Positions 1 through 9,523 of a stretch of 64,000 nt of DNA are shown here, one piece after another. The stretch covers positions 32,904 to 96,903 of the forward strand of contig NZ_LRUN01000057.1 in the NCBI RefSeq assembly GCF_001679645.1, given 5' to 3'. The stretch is from Pseudomonas bananamidigenes. GTDB taxonomy: Bacteria; Pseudomonadota; Gammaproteobacteria; Pseudomonadales; Pseudomonadaceae. The position numbers and the translations under genes were made by a program. The notes under the pieces were generated by a model. It had not been told where the DNA came from. It saw nothing but the letters and a program-made list of their open reading frames with translations, and did not search any database. Within the stretch, counting starts at the first letter, position 1. Every line of letters begins with the position of its first letter.

Positions 1-2
1 TC

Positions 3-1604
3 AACCAGTCCATCGGTCTGTTCATGTTGTTGGTGCTTGGTCTGGCGGTGGGTACTTTTGCCAGGTTTTATCTGGTGTCATGGATCGGCGAACGGGTGGT
101 GGCAGACATCCGGCGGCAGGTGTTCAACCATCTGGTGTACCTGCATCCCGGGTTCTACGAAGACAACCGCAGTTCGGAAATCCAGTCGCGACTGACGGCT
201 GACACGACCTTGCTGCAATCGGTGATCGGCTCCTCGCTTTCGCTGTTCCTGCGCAATTTGCTGATGGTCATCGGTGGCGTCGTGCTGCTGTTCATCACCA
301 ACGCCAAGCTCACCAGCATCGTGGTGATCGCGCTGCCGCTGGTCATTGCGCCAATCCTGATTTTCGGGCGGCGGGTACGCAATCTCTCGAGATTGAGCCA
401 GGACCGTATCGCCGACATTGGCAGCTATGTTTCGGAAACCCTCGGCCAGATCAAGACCGTACAGGCCTACAACCATCAGGTGCAGGACGAACAGCGTTTC
501 GCCTCGACCGTCGAGCGGGCGTTCGAAACCGCGCGCAAACGGATTTTTCAGCGGGCCTGGCTGATTACGCTGGTGATCGTGCTGGTGCTCGGTGCCGTCG
601 CGGTGATGTTGTGGGTCGGCGGAATGGACGTGATTGCCGGGCGAATTTCCGCGGGTGAGCTGGCGGCGTTCGTGTTCTACAGCCTGATCGTCGGGAGCGC
701 TTTCGGCACGTTGAGCGAAGTGATCGGGGAATTGCAGCGGGCGGCGGGCGCCGCCGAACGCATCGCCGAACTGCTGCGCTCCGAGAACATCATTCAGCCG
801 CCGAAAGACGGACTGGTGACCTTGCCGACGCGGGTCAAAGGCGAGCTGGCTTTGCAGGACGTGCGTTTTTCCTACCCATCACGGCCCGAAAGCTTTGCCG
901 TTGACGGCTTGAGTCTGACGGTCAACGCGGGCGAAACCCTGGCGTTGGTCGGGCCGTCCGGTGCGGGCAAGTCCACGGTGTATGACTTGTTGCTGCGTTT
1001 CTACGATCCACGGGAGGGCCGGATCCTCATTGACGGTGTACCGCTGACGAGCCTTGATCCGCTGGATTTGCGCCGCTGCTTTGCCCTGGTTTCGCAGACG
1101 CCGGCGCTGTTCTTCGGCAGCGTCGAAGAAAACATTCGCTACGGTTGCCCGAGCGCTACGCCGGAGCAGGTGCGGGAAGCTGCGAAAATCGCCCATGCCC
1201 ACGATTTCATCGAACAAATGCCCGATGGTTACCAGACTCACCTGGGCGACGGCGGGCTTGGCCTGTCGGGCGGGCAACGCCAGCGCCTGGCCATCGCCCG
1301 GGCGCTGCTGGTCGACGCACCGATCCTGCTGCTCGACGAAGCCACCAGCGCCCTGGATGCCCAGAGCGAGCACTTGATCCAGCAAGCTTTGCCGAGCCTG
1401 ATGCAAAACCGCACCACCCTGGTGATCGCCCACCGCCTGGCCACGGTGAAAAACGCCGACCGGATTGCAGTGATGGACCAAGGCAAACTGGTGGCGATCG
1501 GCACGCATCAGGAGCTGATCGCCAGCAATCCACTGTATGCGCGGTTGGCGGCGTTGCAGTTCAGTGATGGGCATCTGGCTCCGACCGACCCAGTAACCGA
1601 CTAA
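3..1604 (+). CDS. ABC exporter, fused permease-ATPase (5' end outside window)
   Basis: This is a half-transporter of the MsbA/LmrA type (exporter permease fused to an ATPase), which pumps a lipid or other hydrophobic substrate out of the inner membrane. The reading frame is open from base 3, so the true start and the first membrane helix lie upstream; the first visible Met is at 24. About four hydrophobic helices are visible, then an ATPase domain with Walker A GPSGAGKST, signature LSGGQRQR, Walker B ILLLDEATSALD and the H-loop IAHR. All ATPase motifs are intact, so the protein is probably active as a homodimer. The substrate cannot be told from the sequence. The last codons lie in a 12-nt tandem repeat that runs through the stop codon. 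Confidence 0.93.
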   Translation, partial: NQSIGLFMLLVLGLAVGTFARFYLVSWIGERVVADIRRQVFNHLVYLHPGFYEDNRSSEIQSRLTADTTLLQSVIGSSLSLFLRNLLMVIGGVVLLFITNAKLTSIVVIALPLVIAPILIFGRRVRNLSRLSQDRIADIGSYVSETLGQIKTVQAYNHQVQDEQRFASTVERAFETARKRIFQRAWLITLVIVLVLGAVAVMLWVGGMDVIAGRISAGELAAFVFYSLIVGSAFGTLSEVIGELQRAAGAAERIAELLRSENIIQPPKDGLVTLPTRVKGELALQDVRFSYPSRPESFAVDGLSLTVNAGETLALVGPSGAGKSTVYDLLLRFYDPREGRILIDGVPLTSLDPLDLRRCFALVSQTPALFFGSVEENIRYGCPSATPEQVREAAKIAHAHDFIEQMPDGYQTHLGDGGLGLSGGQRQRLAIARALLVDAPILLLDEATSALDAQSEHLIQQALPSLMQNRTTLVIAHRLATVKNADRIAVMDQGKLVAIGTHQELIASNPLYARLAALQFSDGHLAPTDPVTD

Positions 1605-1634
1605 GTAAGCGACCTAGTAACCGACCCAGTAGAG
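1587..1634 (+). repeat. 12-nt tandem repeat across the ABC exporter stop codon
   Basis: Four adjacent 12-base units, GACCCAGTAACC, GACTAAGTAAGC, GACCTAGTAACC and GACCCAGTAGAG, begin at 1587, 1599, 1611 and 1623. The period is a multiple of three, so the units stay in frame. The exporter's TAA stop is the second codon of unit 2, and the later units continue the same DxVT-like code beyond the stop. Confidence 0.8.
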
Positions 1635-1640
1635 CGCCAT

Positions 1641-1676
1641 AAAAAATGCCCGCATCTCTCGATGCGGGCATTTTTG
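1641..1676. terminator. Bidirectional intrinsic terminator between the ABC exporter and slt
   Basis: The inverted repeat AAATGCCCGCAT / ATGCGGGCATTT has a short loop, a preceding A run and a following T run. It sits between two convergent genes and can serve both strands. Confidence 0.85.
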
Positions 1677-1697
1677 CTTACCTCGATCTTTACACGA

Positions 1698-3626
1698 TCA
1701 CTGATCGTCAAAATACCGCTCATGCCAGTCCACCAGCGGTTGCGGCGAGTTGAGTTTCTGGCCGTAGATTACCGAGTAGGACAAAACGTTCTGCACGTAC
1801 TGGCGGGTTTCGTCGAACGGAATGCTTTCCACCCACACGTCGAAGCTCAGGTGATCGGCACCGCGCAGCCACTGGCGTACGCGGCCGGGGCCGGCGTTGT
1901 AGGCGGCGGAGGCGAGCACGCGGTTGCCGTTGAACTGGCTGTGCACCTGACTCAGGTAGGCCGCGCCGAGCTGGATGTTCTTGTCCGGATCGAGCACTTG
2001 CTGCGGCGAGGCCAGCGGAATGCTGAATTTGCGTGCGGTTTCCTTGGCGGTACCGGGCATCAGTTGCATCAGGCCGCTGGCGCCGACGCCGGAACGGGCG
2101 TCGTCCATGAAAGCGCTTTCCTGACGGGTGATGGCGAACACCCAGCTCGAGTGCAGGCCTCGGACCTTGGCTTCACGCACCAGCGTGTCGCGGTGGGCCA
2201 TCGGGAAGCGAATGTCCAGGTCATCCCAGTACTGCGCCTGACTGATGGTGCGGATTGCCGGGAAATACCATTTCAGGTCGTAAGCCAGTTTGGCCTGGGC
2301 CACCATTTCGTCGCGGTTGAAATGACGGCTGACGTGATACCACTCGCGACGTCCGTCGACGATCTGCCCGCGGGCGTGAAATTCCAGCGCGCGGCGAACA
2401 CCGGGCGTGTTGCGCACCTTGTTGATGATGGCCTGCCTGAGCACCAGCGGTTTGTTCATCAGCGAATAGGGTTGCTGGGAGCGGTCGGCGGCGAGGAATC
2501 CGTAGAAGTCCCGCTCCCGTGCGAGGTTCCTGTACAGCGTCTGTGCTTCCGGGTTTTGCGGTTGAGCCAGTTCCAGGCTGCGGGCCTGCCAGTAGCGCCA
2601 GCGGTTGGTAGTGGCCAGATCCTGTGGCAGGCGGCGGGTCAACTGATAGGCATCGTCCCAGCGCGCCAGACGCAGCAACAGGCGCAGGCGCCATTCGGAC
2701 ACCGTGTTGTCGCGCAGTTCCGGGTCATATTTGGTCATCACGTCCAGCGCACGGCTGTCAAAGCGACGGGCCAGGGTCAGACCGATTTCCCGGGCGATCG
2801 CGACTTTTTCATCCCGGGAGAAATGCATGCTGCTGGCGTAGCCATCGAGCAGGTCCATGGCCTTGTCCGGATCCTGACGGGCCAGACGACGCAGGCCGAG
2901 GCTCACGATATCGGACATTGGCTCATCGGCCGGGGTGAAGCGCGATGGCTGGTTGAGCAGTTCAGGTTTTTGCGCGACATCCACCAGCAGACGTCCACGC
3001 GGGGCGAGTGTGGTCAGGCCATTGACCAGGCTGTTGGCCAGCGGGTAGTTGCGCGCCTGGGCGGCGAGTTTGGTGCGCTCCCAGCGTTTCTGTTCGGTCA
3101 ACTGGCCGTCGGCGGCCCAGATGCCGAACAACGCATCGCACGCGGCGGGTTGCGATTTGCCGGTCAGCCACAGTTTGTCGGCGTTGGCGTAACCTTCGGC
3201 CTTGTGACCGCTGCTGATCTGGTACTGCGCGTTCAGGCAGTCCAGCTCGGTGAAATTGAGTTTAGGGTCGTAATACTTGACGAAGGTCGCCCAGTCACCA
3301 CGGTCGGCGAGCCAGCGCAACCAGCGCAGCTTCATCCAGTTGGCCTGGGGCAGGTCACCGTGTTCGGCGAGGAATTTTTCGATTTCCGCGTTGCTGGCGG
3401 TCTTCAGGCGAGCGGTCAGCTCGTCGTAGGCCAGATACGGTTCCAGCGGATAATCGGCGAGGGCCTGGCTGTAACGAAAATACGGACCGGTGTCGCCCTT
3501 GGCCAGGGCGCGCTTGGCCTCATCGTAATACTGGCGCTGGGTGGACAGGTCCACCGCCTGGGCGGATTGAGCAGCAGCGGCGGTGAGTAGCAAACAGGAT
3601 AAAACACTGAGAAGGCGACTGCGCAT
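1698..3626 (-). CDS. slt: Soluble lytic murein transglycosylase
   Basis: This periplasmic enzyme cleaves the MurNAc-GlcNAc bond of peptidoglycan, forming 1,6-anhydro-muropeptides. It has 642 residues, the usual Slt70-type size. The start is placed at the Met of MRSRLLSVLSC, because that gives a proper signal peptide (basic start, Leu-rich core, Ala-rich cleavage region); an in-frame ORF extends upstream to 3674 without a plausible signal. A long alpha-helical superhelix is followed by the C-terminal goose-lysozyme-like domain with RQESAF (catalytic Glu), GASGLMQLMPGTA and AYNAGPGRV. The gene is convergent with the ABC exporter and divergent from uup. Confidence 0.95.
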   Translation of the reverse strand: MRSRLLSVLSCLLLTAAAAQSAQAVDLSTQRQYYDEAKRALAKGDTGPYFRYSQALADYPLEPYLAYDELTARLKTASNAEIEKFLAEHGDLPQANWMKLRWLRWLADRGDWATFVKYYDPKLNFTELDCLNAQYQISSGHKAEGYANADKLWLTGKSQPAACDALFGIWAADGQLTEQKRWERTKLAAQARNYPLANSLVNGLTTLAPRGRLLVDVAQKPELLNQPSRFTPADEPMSDIVSLGLRRLARQDPDKAMDLLDGYASSMHFSRDEKVAIAREIGLTLARRFDSRALDVMTKYDPELRDNTVSEWRLRLLLRLARWDDAYQLTRRLPQDLATTNRWRYWQARSLELAQPQNPEAQTLYRNLARERDFYGFLAADRSQQPYSLMNKPLVLRQAIINKVRNTPGVRRALEFHARGQIVDGRREWYHVSRHFNRDEMVAQAKLAYDLKWYFPAIRTISQAQYWDDLDIRFPMAHRDTLVREAKVRGLHSSWVFAITRQESAFMDDARSGVGASGLMQLMPGTAKETARKFSIPLASPQQVLDPDKNIQLGAAYLSQVHSQFNGNRVLASAAYNAGPGRVRQWLRGADHLSFDVWVESIPFDETRQYVQNVLSYSVIYGQKLNSPQPLVDWHERYFDDQ

Positions 3627-3839
3627 GAGACATCCGGGCAGAGAAATCATGACAAGTGCCAGCGTGGGCGGCACTGAATTGTCTGTAGCTTAGCCTTTTG
3701 CCAGCAGACGGCGAAAGCTTTGCCGGCCTTGTGGCACAAGTTCGCAACAAATGTTGTGCAGAGTACGTCAGCGGCGAAATTGCCGGCCTGTTCGGCCCTC
3801 GATTCAGGTAGAATGCGCGCCCGGTTTTTGGAGAAGCTC

Positions 3840-5762
3840 ATGACCCTGCTCAAATTCAGCGATGTGTCCCTTGCATTCGGCGCGATGCCGTTGTTGGACA
3901 AGGTGTCCTGGCAGATCGCCCGTGGTGAGCGGGTGTGCATCATCGGCCGCAACGGCACCGGCAAGTCCAGCATGATGAAACTGGTCAAGGGCGACCAGAA
4001 GCCTGATGACGGCGCCGTGTGGCGCGCCCCCGGTCTGAAGATCGGTGAATTGCCGCAGGAATTGCCGCTGGCCGACGAGCGGACTGTATTCGATGTGGTA
4101 GCCGAGGGCCTCGACGGCGTGGGCGCGTTGCTTGCCGAATATCATCACCTGAGCCAGAACATCGTCACCGACGCCGATCTGGAAAAGCTGATGCACGTCC
4201 AGCACGATCTCGAAGCCCGTGACGGCTGGCGCTTGCAGACCCTGGTCGACAGCACCCTGAGCCGCCTGCAACTGCCGGCCGACAAGACCCTCGCCGAATT
4301 GTCCGGCGGCTGGCGTCGTCGCGTGCTGCTGGCGCAGGCGCTGGTGTCGGAGCCTGATCTGCTGCTGCTCGACGAACCGACCAACCACCTGGACATCGGT
4401 GCGATTGCCTGGCTCGAAGAAGCGCTGAAAGACTTCCAGGGCGCCGTGCTGTTCATCACGCACGACCGTTCTTTCCTGCAAAATCTCGCCACCCGCATCC
4501 TCGAACTGGATCGCGGCGGTCTGATCGACTGGAACGGCGACTACGCCAGTTTCCTGGTCCACAAAGAAGCCGAGCTGGCGGCCGAAGAGACCGCCAACGC
4601 ACTGTTCGACAAGCGCCTGGCTCAGGAAGAAGTGTGGATTCGTCAGGGCATCAAGGCCCGTCGCACCCGTAACGAAGGCCGCGTGCGTGCGCTGAAGGCC
4701 CTGCGTGTCGAGCGCAGTGAACGTCGTGAACGCACCGGCAAGGCCAATATCCAGCTGGAATCGGCCGAGAAATCCGGCAAGCAGGTGATGGTGCTGGATA
4801 ACGTGAGCTTCGCCCATCCGGGTGGCCCGTTCCTGATCCGCGATTTCTCCATGGTGCTGCAGCGCGGCGACCGTATCGGCCTGCTCGGCGCCAACGGTAC
4901 CGGCAAGACCACCCTGCTGAAACTGATGCTCAGCGGTCTGCAACCGACCAGCGGCAAAGTGGAAGAGGGCACGAAGATCGACGTGGCCTACTTCGACCAG
5001 TTGCGCCATCAGCTGGATCTGGAAAAGACCGTGGTCGACAACGTCGCCGAAGGTCGCGATTTCATCGAAATCAATGGTCAGAGCCGCCACGTGCTGAGTT
5101 ACCTCGGCGACTTCCTGTTCAGCCCGCAGCGTGCCCGCACGCCGGTGAAGGCCTTGTCCGGTGGCGAGCGAGCGCGCCTGCTGCTGGCCAAACTGTTCAG
5201 CAAGCCTGCCAACCTGCTGGTGCTCGATGAACCGACCAACGACCTCGATGTGGAAACCCTCGAACTGCTCGAAGAGGTGTTGCTGACCTTCAATGGCACC
5301 GTACTGATGGTCAGCCACGACCGGGCGTTCCTCGACAACGTGGTCACCAGCACGCTGGTCTTCGAAGGTGAGGGCAAGGTTCGCGAATACGTTGGCGGCT
5401 ATCAGGACTGGATCCGTCAGGGCGGTTCACCGCGCCTTCTGGGCGTCACTGAAAGCAAATCCGGCAAGGCCGATTTGAACTCGGCAGTGGTCACCGCCGA
5501 ACCGGCTCCGGTTGTCGCACCGGTTGCTGCGGCCCCGGCTGCGAAGAAGAAGCTGAGCTACAAGCTTCAGCGCGAACTGGAGGCGTTGCCGGGCGAGATC
5601 GACGCCAAGGAGCAGCAGATCGCTGCCGTGGAGGCTGAAATGGCCGAAGCCGGTTTCTATCAGCGTCCGCCGGCCGAGACGGCCAGGGTCATTGCTTCGC
5701 TGGAGCAGATGCAGGCCGAACTGGATGCACTGGTGGAACGTTGGGCCGAACTGGATGCCTGA
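3840..5762 (+). CDS. uup: ABC-F ATPase, Uup type
   Basis: This is a cytoplasmic ABC-F protein with two ATPase domains and no membrane part. The family acts on ribosomes; Uup is also linked to precise excision of transposons and to DNA branched structures. The start at 3840 (MTLLKFSDV) matches the family, although an open frame extends back to 3720. The first ATPase domain has GRNGTGKSS, LSGGWRRR and LLLLDEPTNHLD. The second has GANGTGKTT, LSGGERAR and LLVLDEPTNDLD. The C-terminal 70 residues are a charged coiled coil (KLQRELEALPGEIDAKEQQI), which distinguishes Uup from EttA. Length is 640 residues. Confidence 0.92.
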   Translation: MTLLKFSDVSLAFGAMPLLDKVSWQIARGERVCIIGRNGTGKSSMMKLVKGDQKPDDGAVWRAPGLKIGELPQELPLADERTVFDVVAEGLDGVGALLAEYHHLSQNIVTDADLEKLMHVQHDLEARDGWRLQTLVDSTLSRLQLPADKTLAELSGGWRRRVLLAQALVSEPDLLLLDEPTNHLDIGAIAWLEEALKDFQGAVLFITHDRSFLQNLATRILELDRGGLIDWNGDYASFLVHKEAELAAEETANALFDKRLAQEEVWIRQGIKARRTRNEGRVRALKALRVERSERRERTGKANIQLESAEKSGKQVMVLDNVSFAHPGGPFLIRDFSMVLQRGDRIGLLGANGTGKTTLLKLMLSGLQPTSGKVEEGTKIDVAYFDQLRHQLDLEKTVVDNVAEGRDFIEINGQSRHVLSYLGDFLFSPQRARTPVKALSGGERARLLLAKLFSKPANLLVLDEPTNDLDVETLELLEEVLLTFNGTVLMVSHDRAFLDNVVTSTLVFEGEGKVREYVGGYQDWIRQGGSPRLLGVTESKSGKADLNSAVVTAEPAPVVAPVAAAPAAKKKLSYKLQRELEALPGEIDAKEQQIAAVEAEMAEAGFYQRPPAETARVIASLEQMQAELDALVERWAELDA

Positions 5763-5776
5763 TGGTTTCCAGACAT

Positions 5777-5814
5777 GAAAAAGCCCGGCTCCAGTCATGG
5801 ACGCCGGGCTTTTC
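5777..5814. terminator. Intrinsic terminator between uup and the universal stress gene
   Basis: The stem GAAAAAGCCCGGC / GCCGGGCTTTTC lies between two convergent genes, with A and T runs on either side, so it can act in both directions. Confidence 0.8.
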
Positions 5815-5829
5815 AGCTTTTGCCTGTAA

Positions 5830-6267
5830 TCAGCGTTTGACCAGGTGCACCGCCAGCACGTCGCAAGGCGCGCCGTGCAGGACATCGTTGGCAGTCGAAC
5901 CCAGCAACAGGGCCAGACCATGTCGGCCATGGCTGCCGACCACAATCAGGTCGCATCCCTGTTCCTTGGCGAAATGATGGATTTCCTGACGTGGCTGGCC
6001 GTAGGTCAGATGGCAATTGGAGCCTTCCAGTTCGGAGTATTTGTGCTTCAGGCGCTCGAGGCGTTCCTTGGCCTGATCGAATTGCTGTTGTTGCAGTTGT
6101 GACAGATCCATGGGTACGTCACCGCCGAAAGCCATGGCCATCGGTTCGACGATATGCACCAGCGACAACTTGGCGCCATTGCTCACCGACAGCTCTCGGG
6201 CGCGGTGGATCACAGGGTCGCACTCTTCGGTCAGATCTACGGCGACCAGAATATGGTGGTAGGGCAT
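5830..6267 (-). CDS. Universal stress protein, UspA family
   Basis: A single-domain cytoplasmic Usp of 145 residues starting MPYHHILVAVDLTEE. The start is fixed by a good ribosome site, GAGGAG, seven to eight bases upstream; a longer open frame reaching 6498 lacks Usp similarity. The C-terminal GSHGRHG...GSTAN matches the G-2x-G-9x-G-S/T ATP-binding signature, so this is an ATP-binding type of Usp. In P. aeruginosa a Usp gene has a comparable place near fadBA. Its stress role here is inferred from the family only. Confidence 0.92.
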   Translation of the reverse strand: MPYHHILVAVDLTEECDPVIHRARELSVSNGAKLSLVHIVEPMAMAFGGDVPMDLSQLQQQQFDQAKERLERLKHKYSELEGSNCHLTYGQPRQEIHHFAKEQGCDLIVVGSHGRHGLALLLGSTANDVLHGAPCDVLAVHLVKR

Positions 6268-6370
6268 GAGGTGCTCCTCGTGAGGGATCAATATTGTTAA
6301 GTATGGCTGGTTTCGAGCGCATTGGTTCCAAAGTGACACAACGGGCTCATCAAGATTCGGGAGTAGAGAT

Positions 6371-6808
6371 ATGACGGTCTGGCTGGTGGTGTCAATCCTG
6401 CTGGTGGTGTTGAGTCCGCTGGCATGGTTACGCCCGTCCCGTGCGCAGAGTGACCGAATAGCCTTGCGCGCCGAGGCCCGGCGCATCGGGTTGGCCATGC
6501 AGCTTGCCCCTCAGGAATGGCCGCACTGGCTGAGCCAGGAACCTCCAAACCCCTGTGCGCAATATCATCGGCCACGGCGCGGCAAACAGCCGTCGTGCTG
6601 GACTTACTGGCAGAAAAGCCCCGGGATCTGGGTCAATCAGTGGCAGGAAGTCTGTGAGGATCCGCTTCTTCAAAGTCATTTCGAAAAATTGCCAGGCAAT
6701 GTTTTCAAGGTCGAGGCCGACCAGCAGATGATTGCGCTTTATTGGGGCGAGAAGGGTGACGCTTCGGTTCTGCTTGAAATCGACGCCACGCTGAAAGCAC
6801 TGGCATGA
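6371..6808 (+). CDS. Conserved hypothetical protein with one N-terminal membrane anchor
   Basis: The family was not recognised. The 145-residue product begins with a hydrophobic stretch (VWLVVSILLVVLSPLAWL, about residues 3-20) followed at once by basic residues, as expected for a single membrane anchor with a cytoplasmic body. The body is Trp-rich (WPHWLS, CWTYWQ, WVNQWQ), with three Cys residues and a soluble C-terminal domain of about 60 residues. No catalytic motif is visible. Codon use matches the neighbours, so it is very likely a real gene. It is divergent from the universal stress gene. Confidence 0.75.
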   Translation: MTVWLVVSILLVVLSPLAWLRPSRAQSDRIALRAEARRIGLAMQLAPQEWPHWLSQEPPNPCAQYHRPRRGKQPSCWTYWQKSPGIWVNQWQEVCEDPLLQSHFEKLPGNVFKVEADQQMIALYWGEKGDASVLLEIDATLKALA

Positions 6809-6860
6809 ACCGTAGACGTTTCGCGCTGCAAGGGTGTGAAACGTCTGGCAGACGAGCAAT

Positions 6861-6886
6861 AAAAAGCCCGACATGATTCGTCGGGC
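6861..6886 (-). terminator. Leftward intrinsic terminator without an obvious gene
   Basis: Read on the minus strand the sequence is GCCCGAC, a 7-base loop, GTCGGGC and then TTTTTATTG. The plus strand has no T run after the stem, so this terminator serves a leftward transcript. No leftward gene is annotated between it and fadB. Confidence 0.65.
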
Positions 6887-7024
6887 GGAATTGGCCAGGC
6901 AGGCCGGAAATTCTTTTTGACGTTGAACCGGGCGAGCCGGTCAGCAGTCATGCAGCCGTTTTCTTTCGTGGTCCCGCCAGCGTAGCCTGTTAAACAAGGC
7001 TTGCAGCGAATTAGGGCGACTTTT
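6861..7024 (-). ncRNA. Candidate leftward small RNA
   Basis: This is inferred only from a strong minus-strand terminator (6861-6886) and a weak promoter-like pair on the same strand, TTGCAT (7054-7059) with a 17-base spacer to ATTAAT (7031-7036). The transcript would be about 165 nt. No Rfam family was recognised. It could instead be an antisense or spurious terminator. Confidence 0.3.
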
Positions 7025-7170
7025 CTAACTATTAATCTTATGAATGCCTTGACATGCAAGCGTGTGTGGCCGGGCTGCGTCCTACAGAAATGACCGCAAA
7101 GTCGCTTTTGAACCCGCATTTAGGGCGATTGACAATTGTCGGAAATTCCGTGAAGGTGGCGTACCCAAAT

Positions 7171-7184
7171 CAAACGGGCGTATG
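7171..7184. promoter_or_regulatory. Possible PsrA operator upstream of fadB
   Basis: CAAAC-GGGC-GTATG matches the CAAAC-N4-GTTTG pattern seen twice at psrA, with one mismatch. PsrA is known to control fadBA in Pseudomonas. The site is 164 bp before the fadB start, so its link to a promoter is unproven. Confidence 0.35.
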
Positions 7185-7347
7185 AATTGAGCGTTTGTAT
7201 TGCAGACTGCTCCTACAGAATCCCGACTATCGCGTTGGCGGGTGTGCCGGGCGGATGGGTGTCAGCATTGACGAAAAAACGTCCTGCCGAGCCATTTGCC
7301 TGCGTCCGACGTGTACTGTTCAGCTTCCATATCGTGGAGATCAGTTG

Positions 7348-9494
7348 ATGATTTACGAAGGTAAAGCCATCACGGTTAAAGCTCTTGAAAGTGGCATCGT
7401 CGAATTGAAATTCGACCTCAAGGGTGAGTCCGTCAACAAGTTCAACCGTCTTACCCTGAACGAACTGCGTCAGGCCGTAGACACCATCAAGGCAGATGCT
7501 TCGATCAAGGGCGTGATCGTCAGCAGTGGCAAGGACGTGTTCATCGTCGGCGCGACATCACTGAATTTGTCGACAACTTCAAGCTGCCGGATGCCGAGCT
7601 GGTTGCAGGCAATCTCGAAGCCAACAAGATCTTCAGCGATTTCGAAGACCTCGACGTTCCGACCGTGGCCGCGATCAACGGTATCGCCCTGGGTGGCGGT
7701 CTGGAAATGTGCCTGGCAGCGGACTACCGCGTCATGTCGACGAAGGCCAAGATCGGTCTGCCGGAAGTCAAGCTGGGCATCTACCCGGGCTTCGGCGGTA
7801 CGGTGCGTCTGCCGCGTCTGATCGGTGCCGACAACGCCATCGAGTGGATTGCCGCCGGCAAGGAAAACCGTCCTGAAGACGCGCTGAAGGTCGGAGCCGT
7901 GGATGCCGTGGTGGCTCCCGAGAAGCTGCTGGAGGCTTCCGTCGAGCTGATCAAGCGTGCCATTTCCGGCGAGTTCGACTACAAGGCCAAGCGTCAGCCG
8001 AAGCTGGAAAAACTCAAGCTGAACGCCATCGAACAAATGATGGCTTTCGAAACCGCCAAGGGTTTCGTGGCCGGCCAGGCGGGTCCGAACTACCCGGCCC
8101 CGGTCGAAGCGATCAAGACCATCCAGAAAGCCGCGAACTTCGGTCGTGACAAGGCGCTGGAAGTCGAAGCTGCAGGTTTCGTGAAACTGGCCAAGACCTC
8201 TGCCGCGCAGAGCTTGATCGGTCTGTTCCTGAACGATCAGGAACTGAAGAAAAAGGCCAAGGCCTATGACGAGATCGCCAAGGATGTGAAACAGGCTGCC
8301 GTACTGGGCGCCGGCATCATGGGTGGCGGTATCGCCTATCAGTCGGCCTCCAAAGGTACGCCGATCCTGATGAAGGACATCAACGAGCACGGTATCGAGC
8401 AAGGTCTGGCTGAAGCCGCCAAACTGCTGGTCGGTCGGGTTGATAAAGGCCGCATGACCGCGGCGAAAATGGCTGAAGTGCTCAATGGCATTCGTCCGAC
8501 GCTGTCCTATGGCGATTTCGGTCATGTCGATCTGGTCGTTGAAGCCGTGGTCGAGAATCCGAAGGTCAAGCAAGCCGTTCTGGCGGAAGTCGAAGATCAG
8601 GTCAAAGAGGACACCATCCTTGCGTCCAATACCTCGACCATTTCCATCAGCCTGCTGGCCAAGGCCCTCAAGCGTCCGGAAAACTTCGTCGGCATGCACT
8701 TTTTCAACCCTGTGCACATGATGCCGCTGGTGGAAGTGATCCGTGGCGAGAAGTCCAGCGAGCTGGCCATCGCCACCACCGTTGCCTACGCCAAGAAAAT
8801 GGGCAAGAACCCGATCGTCGTCAACGACTGCCCGGGCTTCCTGGTCAACCGCGTACTGTTCCCGTATTTCGGCGGTTTCGCCAAGCTGGTCAGTGCCGGT
8901 GTGGACTTCGTCCGTATCGACAAGGTCATGGAAAAATTCGGCTGGCCGATGGGCCCGGCATACCTGATGGACGTGGTCGGCATCGACACCGGCCACCATG
9001 GTCGTGACGTGATGGCTGAAGGCTTCCCGGATCGCATGAAGGACGACCGCCGTTCTGCCGTTGACGTGCTTTACGAAGCCAAGCGTCTGGGTCAGAAGAA
9101 CGGCAAGGGCTTCTATGCCTACGAGGCCGACAAGAAAGGCAAGCAGAAGAAAGTCGCCGATCCGTCGGTACTGGAAGTGCTCAAGCCGATCGTCTACGAG
9201 CAACGCGAAGTCACTGACGAGGACATCATCAACTGGATGATGATCCCGCTGTGCCTGGAAACCGTGCGCTGCCTGGAAGACGGTATCGTCGAAACCGCTG
9301 CCGAAGCCGACATGGGTCTGGTCTACGGCATTGGTTTCCCTCCGTTCCGTGGCGGTGCGCTGCGTTACATCGACTCGATCGGTGTTGCCGAGTTCGTTGC
9401 CCTGGCCGACCAGTACGCTGATTTGGGCGCGCTGTACCACCCGACCGCGAAGCTGCGCGAAATGGCCAAGAACGGCCAGAGCTTCTTCGGTTAA
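7348..9494 (+). pseudogene. fadB: Fatty-acid oxidation complex alpha subunit, interrupted by an apparent 1-base deletion
   Basis: FadB carries enoyl-CoA hydratase, isomerase and 3-hydroxyacyl-CoA dehydrogenase activities and pairs with FadA in an alpha2beta2 complex. The start at 7348 (MIYEGKAITVKALESG) follows GGAGA by seven bases. The frame holds to GGC at 7549-7551, where VFIVGAD is expected. GAC ATC ACT GAA then continues in the next frame from 7554, so one base is missing at 7552-7553. With one base added the gene is 2148 nt and codes 715 residues, the normal FadB length. Downstream domains are intact, including the hydratase loop ALGGGLEM, the NAD-binding GAGIMGGGIAYQ and the dehydrogenase HFFNPVHMMPLVEV. 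A second in-frame start could make only a fragment from about 7665. The lesion may be a sequencing error. Confidence 0.9.
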
Positions 9495-9523
9495 GCGCCC
9501 CCAACCAGAGTGAGAGTGAACTT

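Larger units (their letters stand above)
6809..7347. other. 539-bp non-coding interval upstream of fadB
   Basis: No convincing protein gene was found; ORFs here lack support on either strand. The interval holds a leftward intrinsic terminator at 6861-6886, a possible leftward promoter near 7031-7059, and a 9-base direct repeat TTAGGGCGA at 7011 and 7120. It also holds TTGACA at 7129 without a good -10 partner, and a PsrA-like half-conserved site at 7171-7184. The fadB ribosome site GGAGA lies at 7336-7340. Confidence 0.6.

Noticed and set aside
1662..3590. 642-residue plus-strand ORF opposite slt
   Set aside because: It is an antisense shadow of a G+C-rich gene; the product is low-complexity with no family resemblance, while slt has all its motifs.
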